A DNA stretch of 64,000 nt from DAOPJM01 sp035399665 (GTDB lineage Bacteria; Bacillota; Clostridia; Christensenellales; CAG-138): assembly GCA_035399665.1 (NCBI GenBank), contig DAOPJM010000003.1:1-64000 (forward strand), read 5' to 3'. The notes under the pieces are model-generated. The model was not told where the DNA came from and ran no database searches. It was given only the letters and a program-made list of their open reading frames with translations. The position numbers and the translations under genes are program-made. Of the stretch, positions 50,953-59,740 are shown one piece after another (the first letter of the stretch is position 1; each line of letters opens with the position of its first letter).

Positions 50953-51117
50953 ATGATAAATCTCATCCTTAACCTTATAGTAATCGTATACGCCTTTAGC
51001 TATGTCGTTCATTGCGTCAAACAGAAGCATACAGGCTCCGCCATCGCTGTGGCTCTGTTCATACTGTGCTATGTGTCGCTCTTTTCGCTCGCTCTTTATT
51101 ACAGTTTGAACACCTAA
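50953..51117 (+). CDS. 54-residue two-helix membrane protein, candidate germination D subunit
   Basis: ATG at 50953, TAA at 51115-51117, preceded by TGAGGAG at 6 bases, starting 9 bases after gerKC. It encodes 54 residues with helix 1 about 2-20 (NLILNLIVIVYAFSYVV), a short basic loop (VKQKHTG) and helix 2 about 29-50 (SAIAVALFILCYVSLFSLAL). Bacillus and relatives have D genes of 55-80 codons with two helices attached to gerA-type operons that modulate germination. Size, helices and position fit. Sequence similarity was not tested. Confidence 0.65.
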   Translation: MINLILNLIVIVYAFSYVVHCVKQKHTGSAIAVALFILCYVSLFSLALYYSLNT

Positions 51118-51189
51118 CAGAGTTTAGCTCCCCAATATACTTCCAAGTTCAAAGGCAGTGAAAACGCCCGCATTCTTTGTTTCATTTTG

Positions 51190-51219
51190 TTGCAATCTGT
51201 CGAACGGTCGTGATATACT
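51190..51219 (+). promoter_or_regulatory. Promoter directly upstream of the ComEC-like gene
   Basis: TTGCAA (51190-51195), 18 bases, TATACT (51214-51219). The GTG start at 51226 is 6 bases after the -10 box, so the transcript may be leaderless. Confidence 0.55.
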
Positions 51220-51225
51220 GACCTT

Positions 51226-52707
51226 GTGAACGAGGAGCATATAGAAAACTATCTTGAATCCGAGAACAGGCCGAGAGAGATTCGGCCCATGCTTTACGCC
51301 GCCCTCGGTGCTTGCGCGGCGGTATTGTCCTTTCACTACCTCCCCCGTCCTCTCGTATTCGCCCTAATATGCGTGTCGCTTATCCTTAGCGGAGTTTTGT
51401 TCTTCAGACGGTTGAAGCTCTTTCTTTTCCCGCTTGCGCTGTGCCTTGTTTTCATCCGTATGTATCTTGTTCCGATAGACAAGTCTGTCAACGGTACTTT
51501 TGAGATAACGGGCGTCGTCGCCGTTTATCCCGCGGAGAACGACGATCAAAGCATACTGATACTAAAGGATGTAAAGCTAAACGGCGTCTCGCAAAACGGC
51601 AGGCTCAAGCTTTACTGCCCCTTGGACGATTACTGTATTGGTGACAGTATTACTACATGCGCTGATGTGTATGAACCGCCCGACTTCGCAGATGCCGCAA
51701 ATGACGCGGTTACGCATTGCGCAAATACCGAATTTACGCCTGAGGTTGAAGTAAACCCGCACTATTTCGACCTGATGACCATCCCAAATTTTCTTCGCTC
51801 TTACTTTAGCAAAGCGGTCAAAGCCATGTATGACGATTACTCCGGCCTTGTGCTTGGGCTTATACTTGGTGAGAAGAGCAGCGTAGGCTATACTACCATG
51901 CAGATGTTCAAGCGAAGCGGCTTGATTCACATCTTCGCCGTGTCGGGTCTGCACTATTCATATATTATCGGCGTGTTCCTTTGTCTAAACAAAAGCATAC
52001 ACATCAAGACTTTTTTCATAACGCTTGGCGCTTCATTGCTGTTCGCCGCGTTCACGGGCTTCTCACCCTCGGTTATGCGCGCCGCCGTTATGCTGTGCGT
52101 AATATCGTTTACGCGTTCAACCTGGCGAGTTTCGGATCCAATGTCGTCCCTTTTGCTTGCCTTCTTTGTCGTGCTGTTAATTAAGCCCTTCTCCCTCTAC
52201 TCTCTGGGCTTTCAGCTTTCCTTCGCGTCCATGTTTGGGATTGTGTGCCACGCTGAGTCCATCTCGCGGATAACTCCGCTTCCATTTACCTTTGTAAATG
52301 AAAACATCTCCACAGCCATTGCGTCAACCACTGCCTCCGCGCCCATTCTCTGTCGCTATTTTGGCGGCATTTCGCTCATAGGTCTGCCTATATCGATAGT
52401 TGTTCTGCCCGTTATCGGCCCCTTGCTCATACTCATCATGCTGAGCGTAATGGGTTACGCCATATACCCCATGATAGGCAAGCTGCTTTCGTATGCGGTT
52501 AAGGTCGTGCTTGACGCCATCATTTGGCTTGTCAAACCGGTCAGCTTCCCCTTGTTCGCTATGCCCTCCCCAAGCATTTTGGTCATTTTTCTCTACCTGC
52601 TTTCTGTGTTCCTCATAAGTCCCATTCATACCAACGGCAAGCGTACGCCACTTCTTGCGGGCTTCTGTATGCTCGTCCTCTCCGCTGCACTCTGGATACT
52701 CGTATGA
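51226..52707 (+). CDS. ComEC/Rec2-family protein without metallo-beta-lactamase domain
   Basis: 493 residues. Helices at about 20-75, a DUF4131-like soluble OB-type part (about 85-165), then the Competence domain with IHIFAVSGLHYSYI and about seven helices. The family protein forms the inner-membrane channel for single-stranded DNA in transformation. The C-terminal beta-lactamase-like nuclease domain is missing; the protein ends right after the helices. GTG start, no ribosome-binding site, with a promoter next to it. DNA uptake function is uncertain. Confidence 0.8.
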   Translation: MNEEHIENYLESENRPREIRPMLYAALGACAAVLSFHYLPRPLVFALICVSLILSGVLFFRRLKLFLFPLALCLVFIRMYLVPIDKSVNGTFEITGVVAVYPAENDDQSILILKDVKLNGVSQNGRLKLYCPLDDYCIGDSITTCADVYEPPDFADAANDAVTHCANTEFTPEVEVNPHYFDLMTIPNFLRSYFSKAVKAMYDDYSGLVLGLILGEKSSVGYTTMQMFKRSGLIHIFAVSGLHYSYIIGVFLCLNKSIHIKTFFITLGASLLFAAFTGFSPSVMRAAVMLCVISFTRSTWRVSDPMSSLLLAFFVVLLIKPFSLYSLGFQLSFASMFGIVCHAESISRITPLPFTFVNENISTAIASTTASAPILCRYFGGISLIGLPISIVVLPVIGPLLILIMLSVMGYAIYPMIGKLLSYAVKVVLDAIIWLVKPVSFPLFAMPSPSILVIFLYLLSVFLISPIHTNGKRTPLLAGFCMLVLSAALWILV

Positions 52708-52720
52708 AATTCGTATAGCA

Positions 52721-52750
52721 AAAGGGCAAGGTCTTTCAGCCCTGCCCTTT
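52721..52750. terminator. Bidirectional terminator
   Basis: AAAGGGCA / TGCCCTTT (52721-52728, 52743-52750) with two inner G-C pairs, between the convergent ComEC-like and C39-like genes. T-runs are weak on both sides. Confidence 0.6.
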
Positions 52751-52772
52751 ACATTGTCTCTTTGCCGCTTGT

Positions 52773-54527
52773 CTATTTCTTCTTCTTGACCACAGCACCG
52801 CCGATTATCGCCGCCGCCGCTACCGCCGCCGCAATGCCTATACACACCCACAGGGTAGTCTTGCTGTGAGCCTGTGGTTTCGTTTCAGTCACGGCTTCAT
52901 CTGTCGCAAGGGGCTGTTCTGTAACCTCTGACTGCTCTTTGGCGTTTGGATCCGCGGTAGGCTCCGCCGGAGCTTCGGTAGGCTCTGTCGTTGCTTTCAC
53001 ATATGTTCCCGCGGGAATAAAGTGTGTCGCTTCGTAGGTCTTGCCGTTGTTGCAGATTATCACAAAGTTTATTGTTGTGTCCTCGTTGCCATCCTTGACC
53101 AACTTCGAGGGATCAAGATTTAGTCTGCCCTCATCATCCACCGATGGGTTGTAGGATATGCGGTAATTCGCGCTTGTCACAACAACGTTATGGGGCATAT
53201 CTTTAGCGCCCTCATCGGGATAGTAATAGGCGATAATCCCGCCGCCTACGGCCCTGTATCTTCCCGCAATGAAGTTGGCAATCAGCTTGACGGGTTCTCC
53301 ATTCTCCGTCACCAAACTATATTTGTTGGCTTCGGTCTCGTCCGCCACAAGCTGACACGCTATGTGTTGAACCGAGCTTTCGGCCGCGCCGCTTTCCTTG
53401 TCGTGTACTACATAAGCTACCTTGGACGTCCAGCACTTCTCAAGCTGATCCGCACGATAGAGCCTGTGGCAGCACTCCTCGTCGGTCGCGGCCGCCGAGT
53501 CGTTGCTGTAAAAGTAATCAACTCCGTCGATGGTCTCATAACCTACTATCGCGATTAGATGACCATCCGTGGACAGCGGTGCGTTCTCAAGGTAGTTGTT
53601 CGAAGCTTCATTTGTGTTATACTTGACGCTGATGCCGACGGGATAGCCTTTTGCAAGCTCCTGCCTCAGAAAATCCAGATTGGCATAAGCCACATAGGAC
53701 TCATAGCCGTATTCGGCCGCTGCCGCAACGCTGTACGACCAGTTGCCAAAGCCGTCATATACGGAATCATAATCAAGAAGCGCAACCTCCTCCGGCATAA
53801 GGTCCTCACCCTTGTCATTCAGCAGGACGCAAATCGTAACCGCGCTGCACATGGAGCTTGCCATTGAGTTCTCGCGTATACCCTGCGCGTATGCGGGGCT
53901 GTAAAGCAAAACCTTTTCGGGAAGCTCCACTGTCTCCTCAATATATACAGGGGCAATTGCCTGACCGTCAAGCGTGTTCTTGTAGCTTACCGCAAGCTGA
54001 CGCACGGTTGGTGTTACCGCGGCGTCGTTTGTGTGCATGACAACCATAATCTGAACCTTGCTTGCCGTCTCGCCTGAGCTGCCCTTGACTATGAAGGTGT
54101 CAACATCGATATAGGCAAGATCGTCGGAATCCTCGGTCGAAGCTCTCTTTACGCTCTTTGACCATTCACCCCAACTCATCCATCCCGACCAAGCGTCCTT
54201 CATGTCCACATAAGCCCTGACCTTCACCTCAATCTTGGTTCCGTCGGGAGTGTCGCTGTTCCATGAAGCTACAAGATACTCAAAGGCTTCTACGCAGTAT
54301 TCAGCACTCGTGAAAACGCCGTCGGTCTGCCCCTCTGCAAGCTTTAATGCGCCGTCGCCTATGCTCTCATCAATCACGAGCCCTTCAAGCGTACCCGCGT
54401 TGAAGTCCTCGACTGTCGTTACCTTGAACACGTTTCCTTCTACCTCCGTTTTGACTTCGGCTGCCGCCGATGCCGCCATACTCACGGCAAGCAGCAGCAC
54501 AATGATAAATGCTATACTCTTTTTCAT
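52773..54527 (-). CDS. Anchored C39-like cysteine peptidase
   Basis: 584 residues. Signal peptide (1-23), a beta-sandwich region (about 25-210) of the kind seen on surface hydrolases, then a C39-type papain-like domain (about 215-410). The Cys is in SMCSAVTICVLL, the His in DGHLIAIVGYE, and an Asn-Asp in YSNDSAA. A further beta domain (about 410-520), a Pro/Thr/Glu linker and a C-terminal helix (about 560-580) with KKKK follow. Probably cuts or binds peptides outside the membrane. Last gene of the opp operon, 15 bases after the dipeptidase gene, behind GGAGG. Confidence 0.78.
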   Translation of the reverse strand: MKKSIAFIIVLLLAVSMAASAAAEVKTEVEGNVFKVTTVEDFNAGTLEGLVIDESIGDGALKLAEGQTDGVFTSAEYCVEAFEYLVASWNSDTPDGTKIEVKVRAYVDMKDAWSGWMSWGEWSKSVKRASTEDSDDLAYIDVDTFIVKGSSGETASKVQIMVVMHTNDAAVTPTVRQLAVSYKNTLDGQAIAPVYIEETVELPEKVLLYSPAYAQGIRENSMASSMCSAVTICVLLNDKGEDLMPEEVALLDYDSVYDGFGNWSYSVAAAAEYGYESYVAYANLDFLRQELAKGYPVGISVKYNTNEASNNYLENAPLSTDGHLIAIVGYETIDGVDYFYSNDSAAATDEECCHRLYRADQLEKCWTSKVAYVVHDKESGAAESSVQHIACQLVADETEANKYSLVTENGEPVKLIANFIAGRYRAVGGGIIAYYYPDEGAKDMPHNVVVTSANYRISYNPSVDDEGRLNLDPSKLVKDGNEDTTINFVIICNNGKTYEATHFIPAGTYVKATTEPTEAPAEPTADPNAKEQSEVTEQPLATDEAVTETKPQAHSKTTLWVCIGIAAAVAAAAIIGGAVVKKKK

Positions 54528-54542
54528 CTGTATTACCTCCGT

Positions 54543-55481
54543 TTAGAATGTTTCTCTGAACACCCAAAGGGCGTTTCTAAAGAACATGCCATCGACAAAG
54601 CTCGATGAATAGCCCGCCGAAAGCATATCGTCATACAGCTTGGGAAGATAGCTAATATCGGGGTACTCGCTGTACTCGGCTCCAAACCCGTCAAAGTCTG
54701 TTCCAATCGCCGCTACTCCCTCTCCGCCAACCTTCACCATCTGATCAAGGTGCCTTTTGATATTCTCAAAGGATACCCGCTTGTCGCTGCCTAAGAACTC
54801 AGGGCAGAAATTCAAGCCTATCACGCCGCCCGTGTCGGCTATGGCCCTAATCTCCTCATCGGTCATATTGCGTCTGTGATCCTGAACACTTCTTGACAAG
54901 GAATGAGAAGCTATCACGGGCTTTTTGCTGAGCTCGGCAAGCTCCAAGGTGCCTCCCCTGTTAAGGTGGGACACATCGGGAATGATACCAAGCTCATTCA
55001 AGAGTTCGACAGCTTCCCTGCCCTTGGGCTTTAGGCCCCTGTTATGGTACTCATAGTCCTCTTTGTTCTGATATGCAAGCGGGGTCTCGCTGTCCCAGAC
55101 AAAGCCTAAGATGCGAACACCAAGCTTTCTAATGTCTCTGAGCTTATCAATGTCGTCGCCAATAACCCTTGAATCCTCAACGGTTTTCATGATTCCGCAT
55201 TTACCTGTAAGCCTTGCCATGGCGATATCCTCATAGTTCTCCACGAACATAAGGCTGTCGGATTGCTCCTCGATAACGCGTTTGTAGAACTCGTAGAACT
55301 CCATCCAGCTCTCGAAGGTGTCGGGTGAAAGCTCGTTGTTAAACAGCGCAAAGCATTGCACCAGACAATCCGCCTTCTTTAGGCGTTCGATATCAATGTC
55401 CAATCCGTTATGCACAAGTGAATCGGCTCTGCCGCGCCAAAGCTGATATATCGTATCCGAATGCAGATCTATGTACGCCAT
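54543..55481 (-). CDS. Membrane dipeptidase family (M19) dipeptidase
   Basis: 312 residues with no signal peptide, so cytoplasmic. TIM-barrel metal ligands: the HxD motif in DLHSDT (about 6), Glu in the middle (KTVEDSRVI), then VIASHSLSRSVQDHRRN and AIGTDFDGFG. M19 enzymes split dipeptides, often with a D-residue at the C-terminus, which would suit murein dipeptides. Starts 1 base after the transglutaminase-like gene stop, so coupled. Confidence 0.92.
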   Translation of the reverse strand: MAYIDLHSDTIYQLWRGRADSLVHNGLDIDIERLKKADCLVQCFALFNNELSPDTFESWMEFYEFYKRVIEEQSDSLMFVENYEDIAMARLTGKCGIMKTVEDSRVIGDDIDKLRDIRKLGVRILGFVWDSETPLAYQNKEDYEYHNRGLKPKGREAVELLNELGIIPDVSHLNRGGTLELAELSKKPVIASHSLSRSVQDHRRNMTDEEIRAIADTGGVIGLNFCPEFLGSDKRVSFENIKRHLDQMVKVGGEGVAAIGTDFDGFGAEYSEYPDISYLPKLYDDMLSAGYSSSFVDGMFFRNALWVFRETF

Positions 55482-55482
55482 C

Positions 55483-56853
55483 TTACAGCTTCCTCAGCTC
55501 GACAAGCTCCCGCTCACAATCGAAGTCGGAGAACCCAAGTCCCTTGTCCTCGTACTCTATCTCGCCGCTTTGATTGTCATAAGGGTCGGCTCTCCAATGC
55601 TTCTTATCCGGCATGAGCGGAGCTTGAAACTCCCTGTTTGCCACCATGCGGAAGGGGTCAAGGTTGCCGAAATAGAATCTGCGCCTTGTCTCAAGCCCCG
55701 AACGCTCGGAGCCGCCGCCGAACGAAGGATCGCAGAACAGCCATCCATAAGGCTCAACAAAGAACTGAGTCCAGTCATGAGCGCCGCAGCTGTCGGGTGA
55801 AGCGCAGGTGCAGCTCTGCCAACGGGCGGGTATTCCGGCACAGCGGCAAAGCGTGATAAACAGCAGCGCCTGAACGCCGCAGTCTCCCCTGAGGTTTCTT
55901 GCACAGTTCTCGGCGATATTCTCCAGACCGAAGTAAGCGCGCATATACGAGTACTTCACGTTCTTTGTAATGAAGTCGTAGAAAGCCCTTGCTTTCTCCA
56001 TCGGATCGTCGGTATGCCCCGCAAGGGACTTGACCAAAGCCTTGATGTAAGGTGTGAACATGATATGAGGGGGCTTCTCCTCAACATCAAAGTCATACTC
56101 CTTGGGCGTGCCGTGCGCTTCATAGGCATTGACATATTCAACCGAATTGATGTAGGAATACTCAACGAAGAATTCGCGGTTCTCCTCCAGCACGGTCTCA
56201 AAGCATATTGTTCGCTGCTCGGCGTCCTCGGGCGCGATAACGCAGGGCAAATCGGTATGATTCAATATCCTGATGTCGAATATCTGCTTCGCCTTGGCGG
56301 GTATGGGGATATGCACACGCACAAACCCCGCCTTGAAGCTCTCGTCCTCTATCCTGACCGAAACACGCAGACGAATTAGGTAAGCCGCTTTGCCTGTCTC
56401 CATCATCTCCGCGATGGTGGTATCTAAAAGCTTATCCTCCGCGTCGCCCTCATTCTTAGCGTCCGCGCCCTGCCCCGCCCTTGACGCAAATTCGGGATAA
56501 ACCTTGAGCAGGGTCTTGTAGAAGCGCAGAAAATATCTCTCCTCGCCGTTGATGTATATCCAGTCTATCTTGTTCTCGTCCAACAGCTCTGTGAACTCCT
56601 CCTCGGTAAAGTCGGGGATGTCAGCGCGTATCATGGCAAGAGCCGTCCGACGGTCAAAGGGGTAGTCCTCGTCAATGCGGCTTATAAGCTCGCGCTCCAC
56701 CGTCATGCACTTCTTCAGCTCATCGGGGACATTCTCCTTCAGCCTGCGGTCAATGAGCCTTATAGCTCCGTCAAAATCGCCGTACTGCTTCCTGCGCTCT
56801 ATGTCGCCCGGAAGCCCCACCGAAAGGTATTCAAAATAATCGTTTATACCCAT
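55483..56853 (-). CDS. Transglutaminase-like cysteine protein, cytoplasmic
   Basis: 456 residues without signal peptide. The catalytic triad of the transglutaminase-like fold is intact: Cys in RGDCGVQA (about 325), His in CGAHDWTQFF (about 358) and Asp in FCDPSFGG (about 373). The N-terminal 150 residues are helical and the segment about 150-280 is beta-rich. Bacterial members are often peptidases. The GDCG/AHDW signature is close to the group found beside peptide transporters. Its place between the NlpC/P60 gene (8-base gap) and the dipeptidase gene suggests peptide work. Confidence 0.88.
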   Translation of the reverse strand: MGINDYFEYLSVGLPGDIERRKQYGDFDGAIRLIDRRLKENVPDELKKCMTVERELISRIDEDYPFDRRTALAMIRADIPDFTEEEFTELLDENKIDWIYINGEERYFLRFYKTLLKVYPEFASRAGQGADAKNEGDAEDKLLDTTIAEMMETGKAAYLIRLRVSVRIEDESFKAGFVRVHIPIPAKAKQIFDIRILNHTDLPCVIAPEDAEQRTICFETVLEENREFFVEYSYINSVEYVNAYEAHGTPKEYDFDVEEKPPHIMFTPYIKALVKSLAGHTDDPMEKARAFYDFITKNVKYSYMRAYFGLENIAENCARNLRGDCGVQALLFITLCRCAGIPARWQSCTCASPDSCGAHDWTQFFVEPYGWLFCDPSFGGGSERSGLETRRRFYFGNLDPFRMVANREFQAPLMPDKKHWRADPYDNQSGEIEYEDKGLGFSDFDCERELVELRKL

Positions 56854-56861
56854 AACTCACC

Positions 56862-57674
56862 TCAAAATATAGATCCGACGTAAAGTATGTTCTTGGCGTG
56901 ATCCTCTCGATACTTGGGATCGCCCTCGTTTAGAGAGTTAATCACTACCCCATCGCTGCCTGCCGCACTTGTCGAGTTGATGTAATACCCGCCGCCTAAG
57001 TACATGGCGATATGCCGCGGGAAATAAAGCAGGTCGCCCGGTTTAATGTCCTCAAAGGCAATCCTGTGTACAGGAAAGCCCTCCTCTATCCTTGCGTTTC
57101 TGTATATGGTCACGCCGTTAATGAGATAGCTTTCACCGCAAAGTCCCGAACAGTCTATGCCCAGCGGAGTTCTGCCTCCCCATCTGTACTGCGTCCCAAG
57201 GTAGCTCATCGCCGTTGCCGTGACGCCGCGTCTGAACTCGTCCTCGTCCACGTCCCTTTGTGACTTATACGCTGTAAGATGCGAGTTGCGGATGAACGCC
57301 GTTTTGCCGCCTATCATTCGTACCCTCGTCCAAGTGTCATCCTTGCCTAAAGTTACCAAAAGCGCACCCCTTGTCACCATGAACAATATCGGGTGCTGCA
57401 TGGTTTCGCCATCTATCAAATCCGCGGTTTGGCGCAGCACAAGGCGAAGCTCGAAATTGTCGTAGTACTCAAGCTCTTTCTCGTCAAAGCAAAGATACTT
57501 GGATTCTATAAAGCTCTCGTATCTGTATGGGGTTCTGACCTTCAGCCATGACTCGTCTATGCGTTCAAGAATTTCAGCCGTCATGCCATACAGCATCTCA
57601 TCGTCACGCTCCGCCCCAACCTCAGGCTTGAGATAGAGCGGAGCGACGTCAACCTTGACCAATGCTCTTTGCAT
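56862..57674 (-). CDS. Cytoplasmic NlpC/P60 endopeptidase, YkfC-like
   Basis: 270 residues, no signal peptide. N-terminal SH3-like part (VKVDVAPLYLKPEVGAERDD start, about 1-140) and a C-terminal NlpC/P60 domain with Cys in GIDCSGLCGES (about 171) and His in FPRHIAMYLGGG (about 220). YkfC in Bacillus has this layout and cuts the D-Glu to diamino acid bond of murein tripeptides inside the cell. It follows oppF here with a one-base overlap, like ykfC-ykfD. No LD-carboxypeptidase or epimerase gene is in the window. Confidence 0.9.
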   Translation of the reverse strand: MQRALVKVDVAPLYLKPEVGAERDDEMLYGMTAEILERIDESWLKVRTPYRYESFIESKYLCFDEKELEYYDNFELRLVLRQTADLIDGETMQHPILFMVTRGALLVTLGKDDTWTRVRMIGGKTAFIRNSHLTAYKSQRDVDEDEFRRGVTATAMSYLGTQYRWGGRTPLGIDCSGLCGESYLINGVTIYRNARIEEGFPVHRIAFEDIKPGDLLYFPRHIAMYLGGGYYINSTSAAGSDGVVINSLNEGDPKYREDHAKNILYVGSIF

Positions 57675-58681
57675 TATTTTTCTCCGTTTTCGCAGGATTC
57701 CTGCTTGCGGCGCGGCTCATCGGCTTCCTCAGGCTTTGAAGCTGAAAGCTCCTGCCTGTATCCCTCAAGCTCAGGCTCGTTCCCGTATACGAAATGGCCC
57801 TTCTCAATCTCGTGCCAGTACGGCTTATCGACGCTGTAATCATGCGCCGAAGGATCGTAGGTCAGCAGCACCTTATGCTTTTCATACTCCGGGTCGGCAA
57901 GCGGCACCGCTGAAAGTAAGGCCTTCGTATAGGGATGCAGCGGATGCGCGAAAAGCTTCTCACACTCGGCAAGCTCGACAATAACACCTTTGTGGATGAC
58001 GGCTATGCGGTCGGATATGAAGCGCATGACCGACAGGTCGTGAGCTATGAAGAGATAGGTCAAACCTCTCTCCTTCTTGAGCTTGTTCATAAGGTTCAGC
58101 ACCTGCGCCCTTATAGAAACGTCCAAAGCGGAAATGGGTTCGTCAGCGATTATGAACTGAGGCTGCATAATGAGCGAACGCGCAATGCCTATCCTCTGCC
58201 TTTGACCGCCGGAAAACTCGTGCGGGAACCTCGTCGCAAACTCCGGAAGCAAGCCGACCTCCAAGAGCGCCTTGGCGACCTTGGTCTCTCTTTCCTCGCT
58301 TGACAGGTGTTTCTCGACATTGATAAGACCCTCGGAGACTATGTAGTCAACCTTGGCGCGCTCGTTTAGAGACGCCATTGGGTCTTGGAATATCATCTGA
58401 ATCTCCTGCGTGACCTTCTTGTCCAACGCGCGGGAAATCTTTCCGTTTATCTTGTCACCCTTGTAAATGACTTCGCCTCCGCTCATCGGGTTAATCCTGA
58501 TGATTGCGCGGCCTATTGTTGTTTTACCGGATCCGGATTCACCGACAAGGCCGAAGGTTTCGCCCTTGTAGATGTCGAATGAAACACCCTTGATTGCTTC
58601 AAACTTGTTGCGCCCTTTCCCGAACACAACATGCATGTCGCGGACGCTTACCAATACCTCGTTTACTTCATCGTAATTCAT
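57674..58681 (-). CDS. oppF: Oligopeptide ABC importer ATPase, OppF type
   Basis: 335 residues. Walker A GESGSGKTT (about 42), signature FSGGQRQRIGIARSL, Walker B FIIADEPISALD, and the Opp/Dpp C-terminal extension ending in HPYTKALLSAVP and a variable acidic tail. Start overlaps the oppD stop by 4 bases. ATPase pair of the peptide importer. Confidence 0.92.
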   Translation of the reverse strand: MNYDEVNEVLVSVRDMHVVFGKGRNKFEAIKGVSFDIYKGETFGLVGESGSGKTTIGRAIIRINPMSGGEVIYKGDKINGKISRALDKKVTQEIQMIFQDPMASLNERAKVDYIVSEGLINVEKHLSSEERETKVAKALLEVGLLPEFATRFPHEFSGGQRQRIGIARSLIMQPQFIIADEPISALDVSIRAQVLNLMNKLKKERGLTYLFIAHDLSVMRFISDRIAVIHKGVIVELAECEKLFAHPLHPYTKALLSAVPLADPEYEKHKVLLTYDPSAHDYSVDKPYWHEIEKGHFVYGNEPELEGYRQELSASKPEEADEPRRKQESCENGEK

Positions 58682-59727
58682 TGGCGAACCTCCTTATGCG
58701 CTTCACGGAGTGCGGCTATGTGCGGCGGCGGCTCCACCTTGGGGGCGCGCTCGTCAAGCAGCCACGTCTTGGCCTTGTGCGTCGGCGACACCTCAAAGTA
58801 AGGCGGTCTGTGCAGGAAGTCAACCTTCAGCGCGTTTGGGTTTCTCGGCGCGAAAGCATCGCCCTTTATCACATTGAACAGATTCGGAGGAGTTCCTTCT
58901 ATTGAATACAAATCCTCGCCCTTTATGCCAAGCTGCGGCAGGGACGACAGCAGCGCCCATGTGTAGGGATGCTGCGGATCGTAGAACACATCGTTGCACT
59001 TGCCGACCTCAACGATGTCACCTGCGTACATGACGGCGATTCTGTCCGCGACGTTGGCGACAACGCCCAAGTCATGCGTGATGTAGATTGTGGTCAGATT
59101 GTACTTATTCTTCAGATCCTTGATAAGATTCAGTATCTGCGCCTGTATTGTAACGTCCAAAGCGGTCGTCGGCTCATCACAGATTAGTATCTTAGGGTTG
59201 CAGGCCATAGCTATCGCTATAACGACACGCTGCCGCATACCGCCTGAAAACTCATGCGGATACTGCTTATATCTTCTTTCAGGCTCCGGTATGCCGACGT
59301 CGTTCAGAATCTGTACGCACTCATTGTACGCGGCGGTTCCCACAAGATTCTGATGCAGCTTCAGCGCCTCGCCTATCTGCGCGCCTATGGTCTTTAGGGG
59401 GTTAAGGCTCGTCATGGGGTCCTGCATGACCATGGCAATCTCCTTACCTCTAATCTGCAGCCAATCCTTGTCAGTCTTGAACTTGGCAAGGTCCATTCCG
59501 TTATAAAGAATCTCGCCCGAATCAACCCAGCCATTTCTATCAAGCAGACCTATGAAGTTCTTGACGAATACGGACTTGCCTGAACCGCTCTCACCGACTA
59601 TGGCAAAGCTTTCGCCACGATTGATGTCAAGGCTTATGCCGCGAATTGCGTGCAGCACCTTTCCACGGAGGCTGAACTTTACATTCAAATCCTTTACGGA
59701 CAATATTACGTCATGTTGCTGTTCCAC
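58678..59727 (-). CDS. oppD: Oligopeptide ABC importer ATPase, OppD type
   Basis: 349 residues. Walker A GESGSGKSV (about 44), signature FSGGMRQRVVIAIA, Walker B LICDEPTTALD, and the OppD/DppD C-terminal HPYTWALLSSLP region. I start at the GTG at 59725-59727, which has AAGGAGG at 8 bases. An ATG seven codons upstream (59748) overlaps oppC and has no site. Partner of OppF. Confidence 0.9.
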   Translation of the reverse strand: MEQQHDVILSVKDLNVKFSLRGKVLHAIRGISLDINRGESFAIVGESGSGKSVFVKNFIGLLDRNGWVDSGEILYNGMDLAKFKTDKDWLQIRGKEIAMVMQDPMTSLNPLKTIGAQIGEALKLHQNLVGTAAYNECVQILNDVGIPEPERRYKQYPHEFSGGMRQRVVIAIAMACNPKILICDEPTTALDVTIQAQILNLIKDLKNKYNLTTIYITHDLGVVANVADRIAVMYAGDIVEVGKCNDVFYDPQHPYTWALLSSLPQLGIKGEDLYSIEGTPPNLFNVIKGDAFAPRNPNALKVDFLHRPPYFEVSPTHKAKTWLLDERAPKVEPPPHIAALREAHKEVRQ

Positions 59728-59740
59728 TTCGCTCACCTCC

